Shown: positions 1-8,563, counted from the first letter of the stretch. The stretch is DNA of 64,000 bases from Phyllobacterium phragmitis (GCF_002980495.1 NZ_PVBR01000006.1:62001-126000); one strand, 5' to 3'. The notes: a model not told the origin generated them from the letters alone. Made by a program: numbers and translations.

Positions 1-288
1 AAGGACATCCACGCGGCCCTGGACGAGCTCGGGAATGCGCGCTTCCACCGACATGGGCTTCATCTGCAGTTCAACGCCCATGTCGTCAGCGATCCCCTTG
101 CAGAGGTCGATGTCGTAGCCGGCGATCTCGCGGGTGGCGGGATCGGCAAAGCTGAACGGTTCGGCCGTTCCCAGCGTTCCGCAGGTCAGCGTCCCGCGGG
201 ACTTGATGTCAGCCAACTGGTCGGCGGCTGCGGTGCTGACGGACAGGACCGTCGCCAACAGCGTGATGACGGAGAGCTTGAGTTTCAT
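1..288 (-). CDS. Polar amino-acid ABC transporter substrate-binding protein (3' part beyond window)
   Basis: Reading from the ATG at 288, the protein begins MKLKLSVITLLATVLSVS and continues to a signal-peptidase-like site near residue 22 (STAAADQ). The mature part opens with LADIKSRGTLTCGTLG and AGYDIDLCKGIADDMG, the usual N-terminal lobe of family 3 periplasmic amino-acid binding proteins. Only about 96 residues lie in the window. It starts 58 bp after the stop of the RraA-family gene and is read in the same direction, so it is probably the third gene of an operon with the aminotransferase. The ligand cannot be read from the sequence. Confidence 0.85.
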   Translation of the reverse strand, partial: MKLKLSVITLLATVLSVSTAAADQLADIKSRGTLTCGTLGTAEPFSFADPATREIAGYDIDLCKGIADDMGVELQMKPMSVEARIPELVQGRVDVL

Positions 289-346
289 CGTATTCCACCT
301 CTTTATGTTCTTGTTTGTGCTTCTATAGGCTGTGAGCCCGGTTCAG

Positions 347-976
347 TCAGGCCTTTGCATAGGCTCCGACATAGGTTCCTTCGGCTATCTGCCGAAGCAT
401 CTCTTCTTCCTTACGCTCATGCGCTCGCACCGCCCGGAGGAGCTCGTCGGCTCCCGCCACCGGAAATGACACCACGCCGTCTGCGTCGCCCACCACGATG
501 TCGCCCGGATTGACCACCATGCCGCCGACGCTGACCGACTGCCCGATCGCGCCAGGGCCATGCTTGTATGGTCCGCGGTGGATGGCTGCCCGTGCGAACA
601 CGGGAAACACGTCGTCGCCGATGGCGCCGCTGTCACGGATCGCTCCGTCGATCACGAAACCGGCGAACTTCCGGCTCTTGGCTAACGCGACCATGATCTC
701 TCCAATGAGCGCGCGGGATGTTTCCCCGCCGCCGTCGACGACGATCACATCGCCAGCTTGAGCTACGTCCAGTACCTTGTGTATAAATAGGTTGTCTCCC
801 GCCGCCACCTTCACGGTGAAGGCCCGGCCAACCATCGTTCCGGAGATACGATGAAAGGGACGCAGCCCCACCGCCCCGGGGAGACGCTCGAGGTTGTCGC
901 TGATCACCGCGGTCGCCGCCGTGCGGAATCCTTCAAGCAGCGCCTTGGGATCGTCGTGAGCTGCAACTGTCGACAT
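347..976 (-). CDS. RraA-family protein (4-hydroxy-4-methyl-2-oxoglutarate aldolase / dimethylmenaquinone methyltransferase-like)
   Basis: A protein of about 209 residues with the RraA fold signature: GRAFTVKVAAGDN, then DVIVVDGGG, GFVIDGAIRD and a C-terminal NPGDIVVGDADGVV. The D-G-A-I-R-D stretch carries the Arg and Asp that in aldolase members bind pyruvate and the divalent metal. Family members include oxaloacetate decarboxylases/HMG aldolases as well as RNase E inhibitors; the metabolic neighbours favour an aldolase or decarboxylase role here. Two adjacent ATGs (979 and 976) follow an AGAGG ribosome site; 976 gives the better spacing. A long upstream in-frame extension overlaps the aminotransferase gene and was rejected. 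It lies 37 bp after the aminotransferase stop. Confidence 0.85.
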   Translation of the reverse strand: MSTVAAHDDPKALLEGFRTAATAVISDNLERLPGAVGLRPFHRISGTMVGRAFTVKVAAGDNLFIHKVLDVAQAGDVIVVDGGGETSRALIGEIMVALAKSRKFAGFVIDGAIRDSGAIGDDVFPVFARAAIHRGPYKHGPGAIGQSVSVGGMVVNPGDIVVGDADGVVSFPVAGADELLRAVRAHERKEEEMLRQIAEGTYVGAYAKA

Positions 977-1013
977 CATCTTCCTCTTGTTTTCGGGATA
1001 TCTGCTATGCGCC

Positions 1014-2216
1014 CTAGACGAGCGCCTCGCAGGACTTCCGGACGGCACGGCAGCCCGCCTCAATGTCTTCCAGTGCACCGCCGAACGACATCCGGAGATA
1101 GGGCGACATTCCGTAGGCGCTGCCGTCGAGGACGGCGACGTGGGCGCTTTCCAGAAGGTAGAGCGCGACATCAAGGTCGGATTTCAGGACCCTGCCGTCC
1201 GGCGTCGACTTCCCGATGAGTCCTTCGACGGACGGATAGAAGTAGAATGCTCCGTCGGGCTTGCGGAGCTTCATGCCCGGCGTTCCGTCCAGCAGCTCGA
1301 ACATGCGGTCGCGGCGCTTCCGGAAGGTCTCGGCAGCTTCTGCCACGCAGGCTTGATCGCCGTTAAGGGCGGCCGCGGCGGCCGCCTGACTGACGGAACT
1401 GGCACACGACGTGTTCTGCCCGATCAGCTTGTTCATGGCGGCGATGAGCGCAGCCGGACCTGCCGCGTAGCCGATGCGCCAGCCCGTCATCGCGTATGCC
1501 TTGCTGACGCCGTTCACGATCAGAAGACGGTCCTTGAGGTCCGGCGCCACTTCACCGAGGCTCAGGGCCTTTCCTTCGTAGGTCAGGTGTTCGTAGATCT
1601 CGTCGGTCATAACCCACACGTGGCGCGCTTCCCGCAGCACCTCCGCCAGCGCGGAAAGCTCTTCACGGGAATATATCGCGCCCGTCGGGTTGTTCGGCGA
1701 ATTCAGGACCAGCCACTTCGTCCGGGCAGTGATTGCTTCCTTCAAAGACTGCGGCGTGAGCTTGAAGCCGTCAGTCTCCGGACACTCAGCGATGACGGGC
1801 TTGCCGCCGTGGATAGTGGCGATGTCGGGATAGCTCACCCAGTAAGGTGCGGGGACGATCACCTCGTCGCCCTCGTTCAAGGTCGCCGCAAATGCCTCGT
1901 AGATGAGCTGCTTGGCGCCGACGCCGACGATCACCTCGTTGAGGCCATACTCCAACGCGTTGTCGTTCTTGAGCTTCTGGACGATGGCCTTACGAAGAGC
2001 GGGCGTGCCCATTGGAACGGTATAGTGCGTATCCCCGCCCCTCGCGGCCGAGATGGCCGCCTCGATGATGTGCGCAGGCGTATCCAGGTCCGGTTCGCCA
2101 ATGGTGAGGTCGATGATCGTCTTGCCAGCAGCCTGAAGCTCGGTCACCTTCTGCCTGGCAACGATGCTTGCCGAAGGCTTCAACGCGATTACGCGTTCCG
2201 CAAGACCGATTGTCAT
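1014..2216 (-). CDS. Class I/II pyridoxal-phosphate aminotransferase (aspartate aminotransferase family)
   Basis: A 400-residue fold-type I aminotransferase. Visible landmarks are DLTIGEPDLDTP near residues 36-46, the SPNNPTGA motif at 173-180, MTDEIYEHL near 203-211, the PLP-binding lysine in NGVSKAYAMTGWRIGY (Lys239), and a C-terminal YLRMSFG with the carboxylate-binding Arg. The family transfers amino groups between aspartate-like or aromatic amino acids and 2-oxo acids; the exact donor is not readable. ATG 2216 is preferred over the upstream in-frame start because GGAGGAGA lies just before it. It is first in the operon with the RraA-like and binding-protein genes and diverges from a LysR gene that probably controls it. 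Confidence 0.9.
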   Translation of the reverse strand: MTIGLAERVIALKPSASIVARQKVTELQAAGKTIIDLTIGEPDLDTPAHIIEAAISAARGGDTHYTVPMGTPALRKAIVQKLKNDNALEYGLNEVIVGVGAKQLIYEAFAATLNEGDEVIVPAPYWVSYPDIATIHGGKPVIAECPETDGFKLTPQSLKEAITARTKWLVLNSPNNPTGAIYSREELSALAEVLREARHVWVMTDEIYEHLTYEGKALSLGEVAPDLKDRLLIVNGVSKAYAMTGWRIGYAAGPAALIAAMNKLIGQNTSCASSVSQAAAAAALNGDQACVAEAAETFRKRRDRMFELLDGTPGMKLRKPDGAFYFYPSVEGLIGKSTPDGRVLKSDLDVALYLLESAHVAVLDGSAYGMSPYLRMSFGGALEDIEAGCRAVRKSCEALV

Positions 2217-2275
2217 CCTTTGTCTCCTCCGAACGGGAACTTCCACGCTGGGGAGCGACACTATTGTTGACTGGC

Positions 2276-2292
2276 TATCAAATAAAGAGATA
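2276..2292. promoter_or_regulatory. LysR-type operator, TATC-N9-GATA
   Basis: A perfect 4+4 inverted repeat TATC-N9-GATA, containing the ATC-N9-GAT / T-N11-A core known for LysR-type regulator boxes. It lies in the 106-bp gap between the divergent aminotransferase (start 2216) and LysR (start 2323) genes, where such a regulator normally binds both promoters. Confidence 0.65.
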
Positions 2293-2322
2293 TTAACTCA
2301 TACCCGTTCATCACTTTTAGGC

Positions 2323-3225
2323 ATGAAGATGCTCTCGATTCGGCAGATGGAAGCACTCGTCTGGATCGTCCAGCTCGGAACATTCGAGCGTGCCGCTACC
2401 AAGCTCAGCACAACGCAGTCGGCGATTTCTAAGCGCATCACAGAGCTGGAGGCGACGGTTGGGTTTCCTGTTTTCGATCGCTCCCAGCGCGGTTCCAAGC
2501 TCACGCCGCGTGGCGAGGAAGTTCTCGAGATCGCTCGCAAGATGCTCCAGCTTCAGGAAGAAGTCGCGACCATCAAGACTGGCAGCCGTACGGGAGTACA
2601 GCGGCGCGTACGGATCGGCGTGACGGAACTGACCGCCATGACCTGGCTCCCACAGCTGATTTTCAGAATCCGAGCGGAGTATCCGGGCATAACTGTCGAG
2701 CCCGAAGTGGCAAGCAGCCGGACGCTGTACGAAAGCCTTCAGAGTGGCCAGCTCGACATCATCGTCTGTCCCGATGTGACCAGCGATTCAAACGTGAGGA
2801 CGGTCCATCTGGCGAACGTCGATTTCGGCTGGATGGAACAGCCTGGCTTCACAGGGGATTGCCGGGTCCTCTCCCTGCAGGAGCTGGTATCGTATCCGCT
2901 ACTGCTACAGGGAGGGCGTTCCGGAGCGGGATCTCACCTGACCATGTGGCTCTTGTCGCAGCGGCTCATATTCGAACGCGTCTTGATCACCGACAGCCTA
3001 ATGGCAGTCGTCGGAATGACCGTGGCCGGGCTCGGCATCAGTCATTTGCCACGCCTCTGCTTTAAGCACCTGATCGACGATGGGAGGCTGAGGGTCATCC
3101 AAACGAAGCCCTTGCTACCGGAGATTCCCTACGTCGCTATCTTCCGGCAAGATCATCACTCACAGTTGATGGGGTCGCTTGCCGATATAATGCGGGAGCT
3201 CTGCGACTTTTCGGAAGTCCTATGA
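2323..3225 (+). CDS. LysR-family transcriptional regulator
   Basis: A 300-residue regulator. The winged helix-turn-helix occupies residues about 3-62 (SIRQMEALVWIVQLGTFE, then TTQSAISKRITELE), followed by a substrate-binding domain of usual length starting near residue 90 (RVRIGVTELTAMTWLP). ATG 2323 is chosen because it puts the HTH at the very N-terminus; the longer open frame starting at 2164 overlaps the divergent aminotransferase gene. The divergent arrangement and the LysR box between them indicate that it regulates the aminotransferase operon, presumably in response to a substrate of that pathway. Confidence 0.9.
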   Translation: MKMLSIRQMEALVWIVQLGTFERAATKLSTTQSAISKRITELEATVGFPVFDRSQRGSKLTPRGEEVLEIARKMLQLQEEVATIKTGSRTGVQRRVRIGVTELTAMTWLPQLIFRIRAEYPGITVEPEVASSRTLYESLQSGQLDIIVCPDVTSDSNVRTVHLANVDFGWMEQPGFTGDCRVLSLQELVSYPLLLQGGRSGAGSHLTMWLLSQRLIFERVLITDSLMAVVGMTVAGLGISHLPRLCFKHLIDDGRLRVIQTKPLLPEIPYVAIFRQDHHSQLMGSLADIMRELCDFSEVL

Positions 3226-3556
3226 TGTAATTGGATCGTGAGGATTCCTGCGGGTGTAAAAGCCCGTTGATTCCCGCCCCAAGCCAGATCATCAAGCGGT
3301 TCTTTTATGTTATGTCCGGGGCTGTCAAGGAAACTTGTTGAACGCTAGGCTAAGTGGATGTCGGCTTCTCTGGCCATTCTTCCGAAACCTGCCGGTCAGG
3401 AAACCACCTCCAGAGGTGCCAGTCGGCGAGCGGCCCCATTCCTACCTTTCGAGCTCAAGACGCAGTGGTTAAAAGGCCGTCCCTTTACGGTCGCGCGACA
3501 TATGATCCTCGCGCAGATCATTTTGAAGGCCCGTGATCCGTAGTCAGATCATTAAC
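3226..3556. other. Intergenic stretch without recognisable gene
   Basis: Two overlapping 60-residue open frames around 3354-3543 have no recognisable domain, no convincing ribosome site and no homologous look. I see nothing else here. Confidence 0.5.
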
Positions 3557-3585
3557 TTGACAACGCAGAATAAGATACTTATACG
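3557..3585 (+). promoter_or_regulatory. Probable sigma-70 promoter of hipBA
   Basis: TTGACA at 3557-3562 and TATACG at 3580-3585 are separated by exactly 17 bp, and the hipB ATG follows 38 bp downstream of the -10 box. The -35 is a perfect consensus, unusual in a GC-rich alphaproteobacterium. Autorepression by HipB would be expected from the family, but no clear paired operator was identified. Confidence 0.65.
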
Positions 3586-3623
3586 CATCATTGAACTCCA
3601 ACCTGATACGTTAGGGCATCACA

Positions 3624-3932
3624 ATGCAGTCGCAACCAGACGCGCTTCAGGACATCGGCCGCGTGCTGAAGCAGGCCCGACTAGCCTCGGCATTGACACA
3701 GGAGCAGGTCGCTGACCTGGCGGGCATATCGCGCCCCCGCTACCGCGATATCGAAACAGGCTCGGCTGCGGCACGAGCGAGCACCTTGATGAATATTGCC
3801 CGCGCACTGGGCATGGAGATGATGTTGATCCCGCAGGCCATGGTGCCGGCAGTCGAGGCCTTGTTACGCCCGCATGACGATGACGATCTTCCCGCCTTTG
3901 TTTCCCATGCCGAGGATGGCGACGATGGCTAG
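3624..3932 (+). CDS. hipB: HipB-type XRE-family antitoxin
   Basis: A 102-residue protein with a Cro/CI helix-turn-helix over residues about 9-65 (GRVLKQARLASALTQEQVAD, then LAGISRPRYRDIE). An acidic tail follows (DDDDLPAFVSHAEDGDDG). HipB antitoxins neutralise the HipA kinase and repress their own operon as dimers. The stop codon overlaps the hipA start by 8 bp (ATGGCTAG), so the two genes are translationally coupled, as is usual for hipBA. The charged C-terminal tail may be the HipA-contacting segment, which is inference. Confidence 0.9.
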   Translation: MQSQPDALQDIGRVLKQARLASALTQEQVADLAGISRPRYRDIETGSAAARASTLMNIARALGMEMMLIPQAMVPAVEALLRPHDDDDLPAFVSHAEDGDDG

Positions 3933-5175
3933 GGTATTTCAGGCGCCGGAGGCCATCCGGTCACTCGACGTGCTGCTGAATGACCTCAAGGTTGGCACGA
4001 TCGTCAGGACACCTGGCGATTTCAACGCGTTCAATTTTGACGATGCCTATCGCGCAACCGGCGGCTTCCCCGTCCTCAGTCTGTCGTTCCGGGCTGCGGC
4101 AGGCGGGTTGCGCAAGAATCCCAAACCGGTGGCCGGCGCCTTGCCGGCATTCTTCGCCAACCTGCTTCCGGAGGACAAACTGCGCGAGGCGATGGAGAAG
4201 CATCACGCCGGCAGTGTGCGACCGGGCAACGATTTCGATCTGCTGGCCGCATTGGGCGCAGATCTTCCGGGCGCGGTCCGGGTCGTGCCAAGCGACGGCA
4301 CGACAGCAGTGCCGGATAGCGGCTTGGGAAGCACGCCGAAAGCCCGCTTTTCGCTGGCCGGTGTGCAGATGAAGCTCTCCGTCATGAAGAACACCGGCAA
4401 GGGTGGCGGCCTTACCTTGCCCATCGGTGACGGACAGGGGCAGTACATCGCCAAGTTCCCGTCGACGGCATTTCCAGGCGTTTCCGAGAACGAGTTTGCC
4501 AATCTGGCATTGGCGGCCGCGATCGGGATGGAGGTGTCCGAGCGCGAGTTGGTGGACAAGGCCGATTTTGAGGGAATTCCCGAGGAATTCGAAACGCTAT
4601 CGGACGGCAGGGTCCTTCTCGTGAAACGCTTCGACCGGGGCACGGGCGGCGAACGCATCCATATCGAGGATTTCGCCCAGGTCTTCGGCGTCTATCCTTC
4701 GGGCAAGTATGAGGGCGCGGCCTATCACGACATCGCCTCGGCAATCAGCGTCGCTGTCTCCCCGGTAGCCGCGCTTGAATTCGTGCGCCGGCTGGCCCTG
4801 ACGGTGATCACCGGCAATGGCGACATGCATCTGAAAAATTGGTCGCTGATTTATCCCAATGACGGGAACACGCCGAAGCTTGCGCCGATCTACGACATCC
4901 TTTCGACCGTTCCTTATATTCCTCGAGACACCATGGCGCTATCGCTTGGCGCGGAGCGATCCTTCAAGGCGCTCGGCCTGTCACGCTGGAAGGCGTTCGC
5001 CAATCGGGCCCGGCTCCCGGAGCCGGCCGTCCTCAAGGCAGTGATCGACACTGTCGAGCGCGTCAACGAAGCCTGGTGGGATCTTCCGGAACGGGTTGCC
5101 GTCCCAGAAAAGGTGCTCGAGCGGATCGACGCCCATGTGAAGATGATGACGCCAATCCTGGGATCCGACGTCTGA
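3925..5175 (+). CDS. hipA: HipA-type serine/threonine kinase toxin
   Basis: A 416-residue protein close to HipA family length. The N-terminal domain is followed by FSLAGVQMKLS, the conserved substrate loop, then QYIAKFPS and LLVKRFDR (nucleotide-binding beta strands), the catalytic loop GNGDMHLKNWSL with the Asp and Asn used for phosphotransfer, and LAPIYDILSTVPY, the metal-binding DFG-equivalent. All catalytic positions appear intact, so the toxin should be active. Family knowledge: HipA phosphorylates glutamyl-tRNA synthetase or related tRNA synthetases and induces dormancy. ATG 3925, overlapping the hipB stop, is preferred to 3874, which lies deep inside hipB. Confidence 0.92.
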   Translation: MARVFQAPEAIRSLDVLLNDLKVGTIVRTPGDFNAFNFDDAYRATGGFPVLSLSFRAAAGGLRKNPKPVAGALPAFFANLLPEDKLREAMEKHHAGSVRPGNDFDLLAALGADLPGAVRVVPSDGTTAVPDSGLGSTPKARFSLAGVQMKLSVMKNTGKGGGLTLPIGDGQGQYIAKFPSTAFPGVSENEFANLALAAAIGMEVSERELVDKADFEGIPEEFETLSDGRVLLVKRFDRGTGGERIHIEDFAQVFGVYPSGKYEGAAYHDIASAISVAVSPVAALEFVRRLALTVITGNGDMHLKNWSLIYPNDGNTPKLAPIYDILSTVPYIPRDTMALSLGAERSFKALGLSRWKAFANRARLPEPAVLKAVIDTVERVNEAWWDLPERVAVPEKVLERIDAHVKMMTPILGSDV

Positions 5176-5712
5176 TGGGAAGAGCGCGTCAGGTTCTTGT
5201 GGAAACAGAGATGACAAGCGGCGCGCGTGGTCGTAGCCTCTCCGCCAACCCACAAGGGCACTCTTGCGGCCGCCTGCAGGGAGATAGCGGTGATTGCGAA
5301 ACAATTGAGCTTTAGTTATCGGCCAAAGTACGAGCTGTAATCGTCCACAGTTCGATTGTTAAACTCAACAGTCAAATGCGGTGAGGCACGCCAAAAGGCA
5401 GCTATTTTGGGTTTCGCGCGTGCACAAGACAAGTTCAGTGCGCAAGAGAGAAGTGCAGCGAGTTGCCGCGATCAGAAGTCACGTGCAGTGATTTCGTGGT
5501 TCATCGCTATAGCAGGAATCGACCGGCCGTTCAGTAGGTCGCCACGACCTCTCGAAACCGGCCATTCGGGCAACCTGCTGCAGTCCCGTTTCTCCATGTC
5601 CAACGGGGCAATTTCGGAAAACTCAAATCGGGAACAGGTTTTGGGAAAGCATCCTCGCTAAACGCGGGGAAGACTGATCCTGCCTCGGCTGTCCCGCTGA
5701 ACCTTCCCTTGC
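5176..5712. other. Intergenic stretch without recognisable gene
   Basis: About 540 bp downstream of hipA. Open frames present (for example around 5356-5661) lack recognisable motifs and ribosome sites. No insertion-sequence ends or tRNA seen. Confidence 0.5.
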
Positions 5713-5747
5713 GATAGAGGCAGGCCGGGAAGCGGCCGGCCTCTATC
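5713..5747. terminator. Strong hairpin at the 3' end of the AraC fragment
   Basis: GATAGAGGC-A-GGCCGG and its complement ending GCCTCTATC form a stem of about 14 bp with one mismatch and a short loop, overlapping the stop codon of the minus-strand AraC remnant. No clear T-run follows, so intrinsic termination is plausible but not certain. Confidence 0.45.
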
Positions 5748-6162
5748 AACAGCTCCGGGAGTTTTCCGGCACCTCGGCTGACTTGCTCATAACCGCGCGC
5801 AGCCTCGCGGCATCGCGTGCTGGTGGGGTCCCGAACATCCGGGTGTACTCGCGACTGAATTGCGATGCGCTCTCATAACCGACGGCATAAGCTGCGCCGG
5901 ATGCATCGGCGTCCGCGATCAGACGCCGTCTTGCCTCCTGCAGGCGGAGCGCCTTCTGGTATTGCAATGGGCTCATCGCTGTGGCGGCTCTGAAGCGCCG
6001 ATGAAAGGTGGCTGCACTCATCCCTGCAATCTCCAACAACTCTTCAATCCGAACGAGACGATCGAAGTTCTCGCGCAGATGAGTGATAGCAGCTCTGATC
6101 TGCGCGATTCGGCCATCCGCTCGAGCAGCTTGGCGAAGCAGAGCCCCCTGTGGAATATTCAT
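5746..6162 (-). pseudogene. Truncated AraC-family regulator (C-terminal DNA-binding half only)
   Basis: The frame encodes the double helix-turn-helix of an AraC regulator of the AraC_N/cupin-like class: PQGALLRQAA, IAQIRAAITHLRENFD, EIAGMSAATFHRRFRA, TAMSPLQYQKALRLQ, GYESASQFSREYTRMFG. Full-length relatives are about 290-310 residues; the effector-binding N-terminal half is missing. The sequence upstream of the ATG at 6162 (GPQGALL is normally preceded by a linker helix) does not look like the family, and no ribosome site is seen there. The simplest reading is a gene remnant cut off at about 6165. A short stand-alone DNA-binding protein cannot be excluded. Confidence 0.7.
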
Positions 6163-6847
6163 CACGGATACTATCAGCACAAACGGGTTCTGCTCTGCGA
6201 TTGACCGTCGCCCACCGACGTGATCGGGTCCGCTTCGGCTTCGCTCCGTCCGCACAGAAAACCGGTTGTGGGAGTTGGCGTTCCACAAAACGTGAGGTTT
6301 TTCTCCACGTTTTCTCGACAGAAGCGTCGCACTTTCTCCGGCGAAAACCCGGCAACAGAACGAATTCAGTTCGCCTCTGTAGCCGCATTACGAGCGACGG
6401 AGAGTTTTCGGCAAATGGGAAATGAGACAATCGAACCGCAACGCCAGGCGTTCGGGCTTGCTTTGGTGCCATTTCGGATCGTCGATGGCATTTTTGCGGG
6501 TGTGAACGGCTGTGATCCGTCTGCCATTCAGCAAGCCCGCGCCACGGCACGTTCGAAGGCGATGCGTTAATGCACGCTTATCGCCGTTTCGACAGTACTG
6601 CCACCGGTTATTCCGCACAGCAACCGAAAACTGTCCCTCCGTCTCTTGATCCAGTCCGGCATACCGGTCGGCTAGCCGGTGCACGCACTCGATCCACTGA
6701 ATTCCGGCCGTGTAAAGATAAGTCGGGACAAAAGCCACGCTTCATCGGGACGGATTCTTCCTGATCTGAAATGTCCGGAAGAATAATTCTCAATGATGCT
6801 CGATCATTCGACAAAAAATTCCTTCATGGTTAGAGGATTCGTTAAAA
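6163..6847. other. Intergenic stretch without recognisable gene
   Basis: About 690 bp between the AraC remnant and the deacetylase gene. Several overlapping open frames on both strands look like random GC-rich frames. The base composition becomes noticeably AT-richer from about 6780 onward. Confidence 0.5.
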
Positions 6848-7561
6848 GTGCGAAATTGCTCTCCAGTCACCATCTTGACATATCACTCGATAGCGGACGT
6901 TCCGCCTTCTGGATCTCCTTATCGCGGGCTGTTCGTTTCTCCAAAGAACTTTCAACGACAGATGAAATGGCTTTCCAGATTGGGATATATAGGGCTGTCA
7001 CTGCGTGAAATTCATCCGTATATCCTGGGCCAGAAACGCGGCAAGGTTGTCGGCATCACATTCGACGATGGTTTTTGCAACGTCCACGAAAACGCTCTTT
7101 CTGTATTGAGAGATCTTGGGTTCAGTTCGACCTGTTTTTTCGTCAGCGGCCAGATAGGCGGCTTCAACAAGTGGGATGAACCAAAAGGCATTCCCTATAC
7201 GCGATGCATGTCCGACGAGAAAATTCGTGAATGGGCGAATGCGGGCAATGAAATCGGAGCCCACACCGTTGATCACGTTCATTTGACTGAAGTCGGGTTG
7301 AGTGAAGCATTCGATCAGATTTCTAACTCGCGAAAGCGCCTCGAGGAAATTTCAAACCAGCGCGTCACCTCCTTCAGCTACCCTTACGGCGATGTTTCTC
7401 CCGACATAAGGAATATTGTCGAGAGATCCGGGTTTAAACTGGCCGTGACGCTGAGAAAAGCTCAGGCAAGTTCGCGACACGATCCTCTGCTTTTACCACG
7501 CCGAAACATCCGCCACAGCGATGGCTGGATAGCAGCGTGTCGCAAGACGATTTTTGGCTGA
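6848..7561 (+). CDS. NodB-type polysaccharide deacetylase family protein
   Basis: A 237-residue carbohydrate esterase family 4-like protein. It opens with VTILTYHSIAD, carries the metal/catalytic motif TFDDGF at residues 71-76 and the metal-binding HTVDH at 139-143, and has SYPYGD near 177-182, the third conserved motif. These proteins remove acetyl groups from N-acetylated sugars in exopolysaccharide, chitooligosaccharide or peptidoglycan. No signal peptide is visible, suggesting action on a cytosolic or lipid-linked precursor. The start is a GTG with AGAGG 13 nt upstream, so the exact start is uncertain. It is followed after 6 bp by an ExoM-like glycosyltransferase. The gene is AT-richer than the surrounding DNA, consistent with transfer. 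Confidence 0.8.
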   Translation: MRNCSPVTILTYHSIADVPPSGSPYRGLFVSPKNFQRQMKWLSRLGYIGLSLREIHPYILGQKRGKVVGITFDDGFCNVHENALSVLRDLGFSSTCFFVSGQIGGFNKWDEPKGIPYTRCMSDEKIREWANAGNEIGAHTVDHVHLTEVGLSEAFDQISNSRKRLEEISNQRVTSFSYPYGDVSPDIRNIVERSGFKLAVTLRKAQASSRHDPLLLPRRNIRHSDGWIAACRKTIFG

Positions 7562-7567
7562 TTATCC

Positions 7568-8563
7568 ATGCAAGAGCAGAGCCAAATGATTTCCACTGTC
7601 AGAAAAATAGCCGTGGCCACGGTGACGCGCGACCGGCCTTTGATGTTAAGCCGCTTGTTGGCTTCATATGGGAGGATCAAGATTCCGGATAACGTCCGTA
7701 TCTGCTTCCTCATCGTCGAGAACAACGGCTCGGAAACCCTGGGACCGACCATTCAGAGTTTCAGAAATGACGTTTCCCAACACCAGGTCGCCTATGTCAT
7801 TCAACCTGTTCTGGGGATCGCCGCTGCCCGCAACCGTGCAATACAGCATGCGATCGAAGAGGGATTTGATCTTTTGACTTTTGCCGATGACGATGAAGAG
7901 GTGGAAAGCGATTGGTTGTGCGAACTCTTGAAAGAACGGGACGCACATGATCTGGACATCGTTGGCTCGCCCGTTCGCGTTGCGCCGGTCGACGACAAAT
8001 ATTCGCGCTGGAATAAAACAATATGGAAAGCCGTAAACGACATAAATCTGAAGGCCGAACGGCGTTGTATGAAAAGAAGGTCTCAGGGGCGGGCGAATAC
8101 GCTCCGATTGGCGACTGGAAGCTGGATGGGAAATCTGGACTTTTTCAGGCGTACCCGTTTGCGGTTCAACGAGGAACTGGGTTTGGCCGGAGGCGAGGAC
8201 TGGCAACTTTATGATGTGGCAAAAAGCATGGGAGCACGTACTGGGTGGACGCCACATGCCATAGCATACGAATACCTGTCCAAGACTAGATTGTGTTTGC
8301 GCTACTACTATAGAAGGAATCGTGATCACGCGCGTACCGTCTTTCGGGAGCGTTATAAAAAGGACCGTGTCGGGTCCCTGTTTCTCCTGATGGGATCACT
8401 TGCAACCCGATTCTATAAGTTAGTTTTATCTTTTATGAGAATTCCTTTTAGTCCCGGAAAATCAATGCTCCGCTGTACATATTATATTGGTAGCTCGATC
8501 GGGTTTATTCAGGGGTTGATCGGTAAAGAATCCCAACATTATTCATCTATTGATGGAAACTAA
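7568..8563 (+). CDS. Family 2 glycosyltransferase, ExoM-like
   Basis: A 331-residue GT-A glycosyltransferase. The nucleotide-sugar binding region opens with VRKIAVATVTRDRP; the DxD-type acidic cluster FADDDEE is at residues 105-111, and AGGEDWQLY at 207-215 matches the ED acceptor/catalytic motif. Its overall layout and C-terminal IQGLIGKESQHY resemble ExoM, which adds a glucose to the succinoglycan repeat unit in Sinorhizobium. It probably works with the upstream deacetylase on a surface polysaccharide; the sugar and acceptor are unknown. The last 140 bp belong to a repeat found again at 24645. AT-richer than its neighbours. Confidence 0.82.
   Translation: MQEQSQMISTVRKIAVATVTRDRPLMLSRLLASYGRIKIPDNVRICFLIVENNGSETLGPTIQSFRNDVSQHQVAYVIQPVLGIAAARNRAIQHAIEEGFDLLTFADDDEEVESDWLCELLKERDAHDLDIVGSPVRVAPVDDKYSRWNKTIWKAVNDINLKAERRCMKRRSQGRANTLRLATGSWMGNLDFFRRTRLRFNEELGLAGGEDWQLYDVAKSMGARTGWTPHAIAYEYLSKTRLCLRYYYRRNRDHARTVFRERYKKDRVGSLFLLMGSLATRFYKLVLSFMRIPFSPGKSMLRCTYYIGSSIGFIQGLIGKESQHYSSIDGN

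Noticed and set aside
987-2270. 427-codon plus-strand open frame over the aminotransferase gene
   Set aside because: It mirrors the well-supported aminotransferase on the other strand, has no family motifs and is a typical GC-rich antisense frame.
3354-3543. Two overlapping 60-codon open frames as small genes
   Set aside because: No ribosome sites, no motifs, and each could arise by chance in GC-rich DNA.
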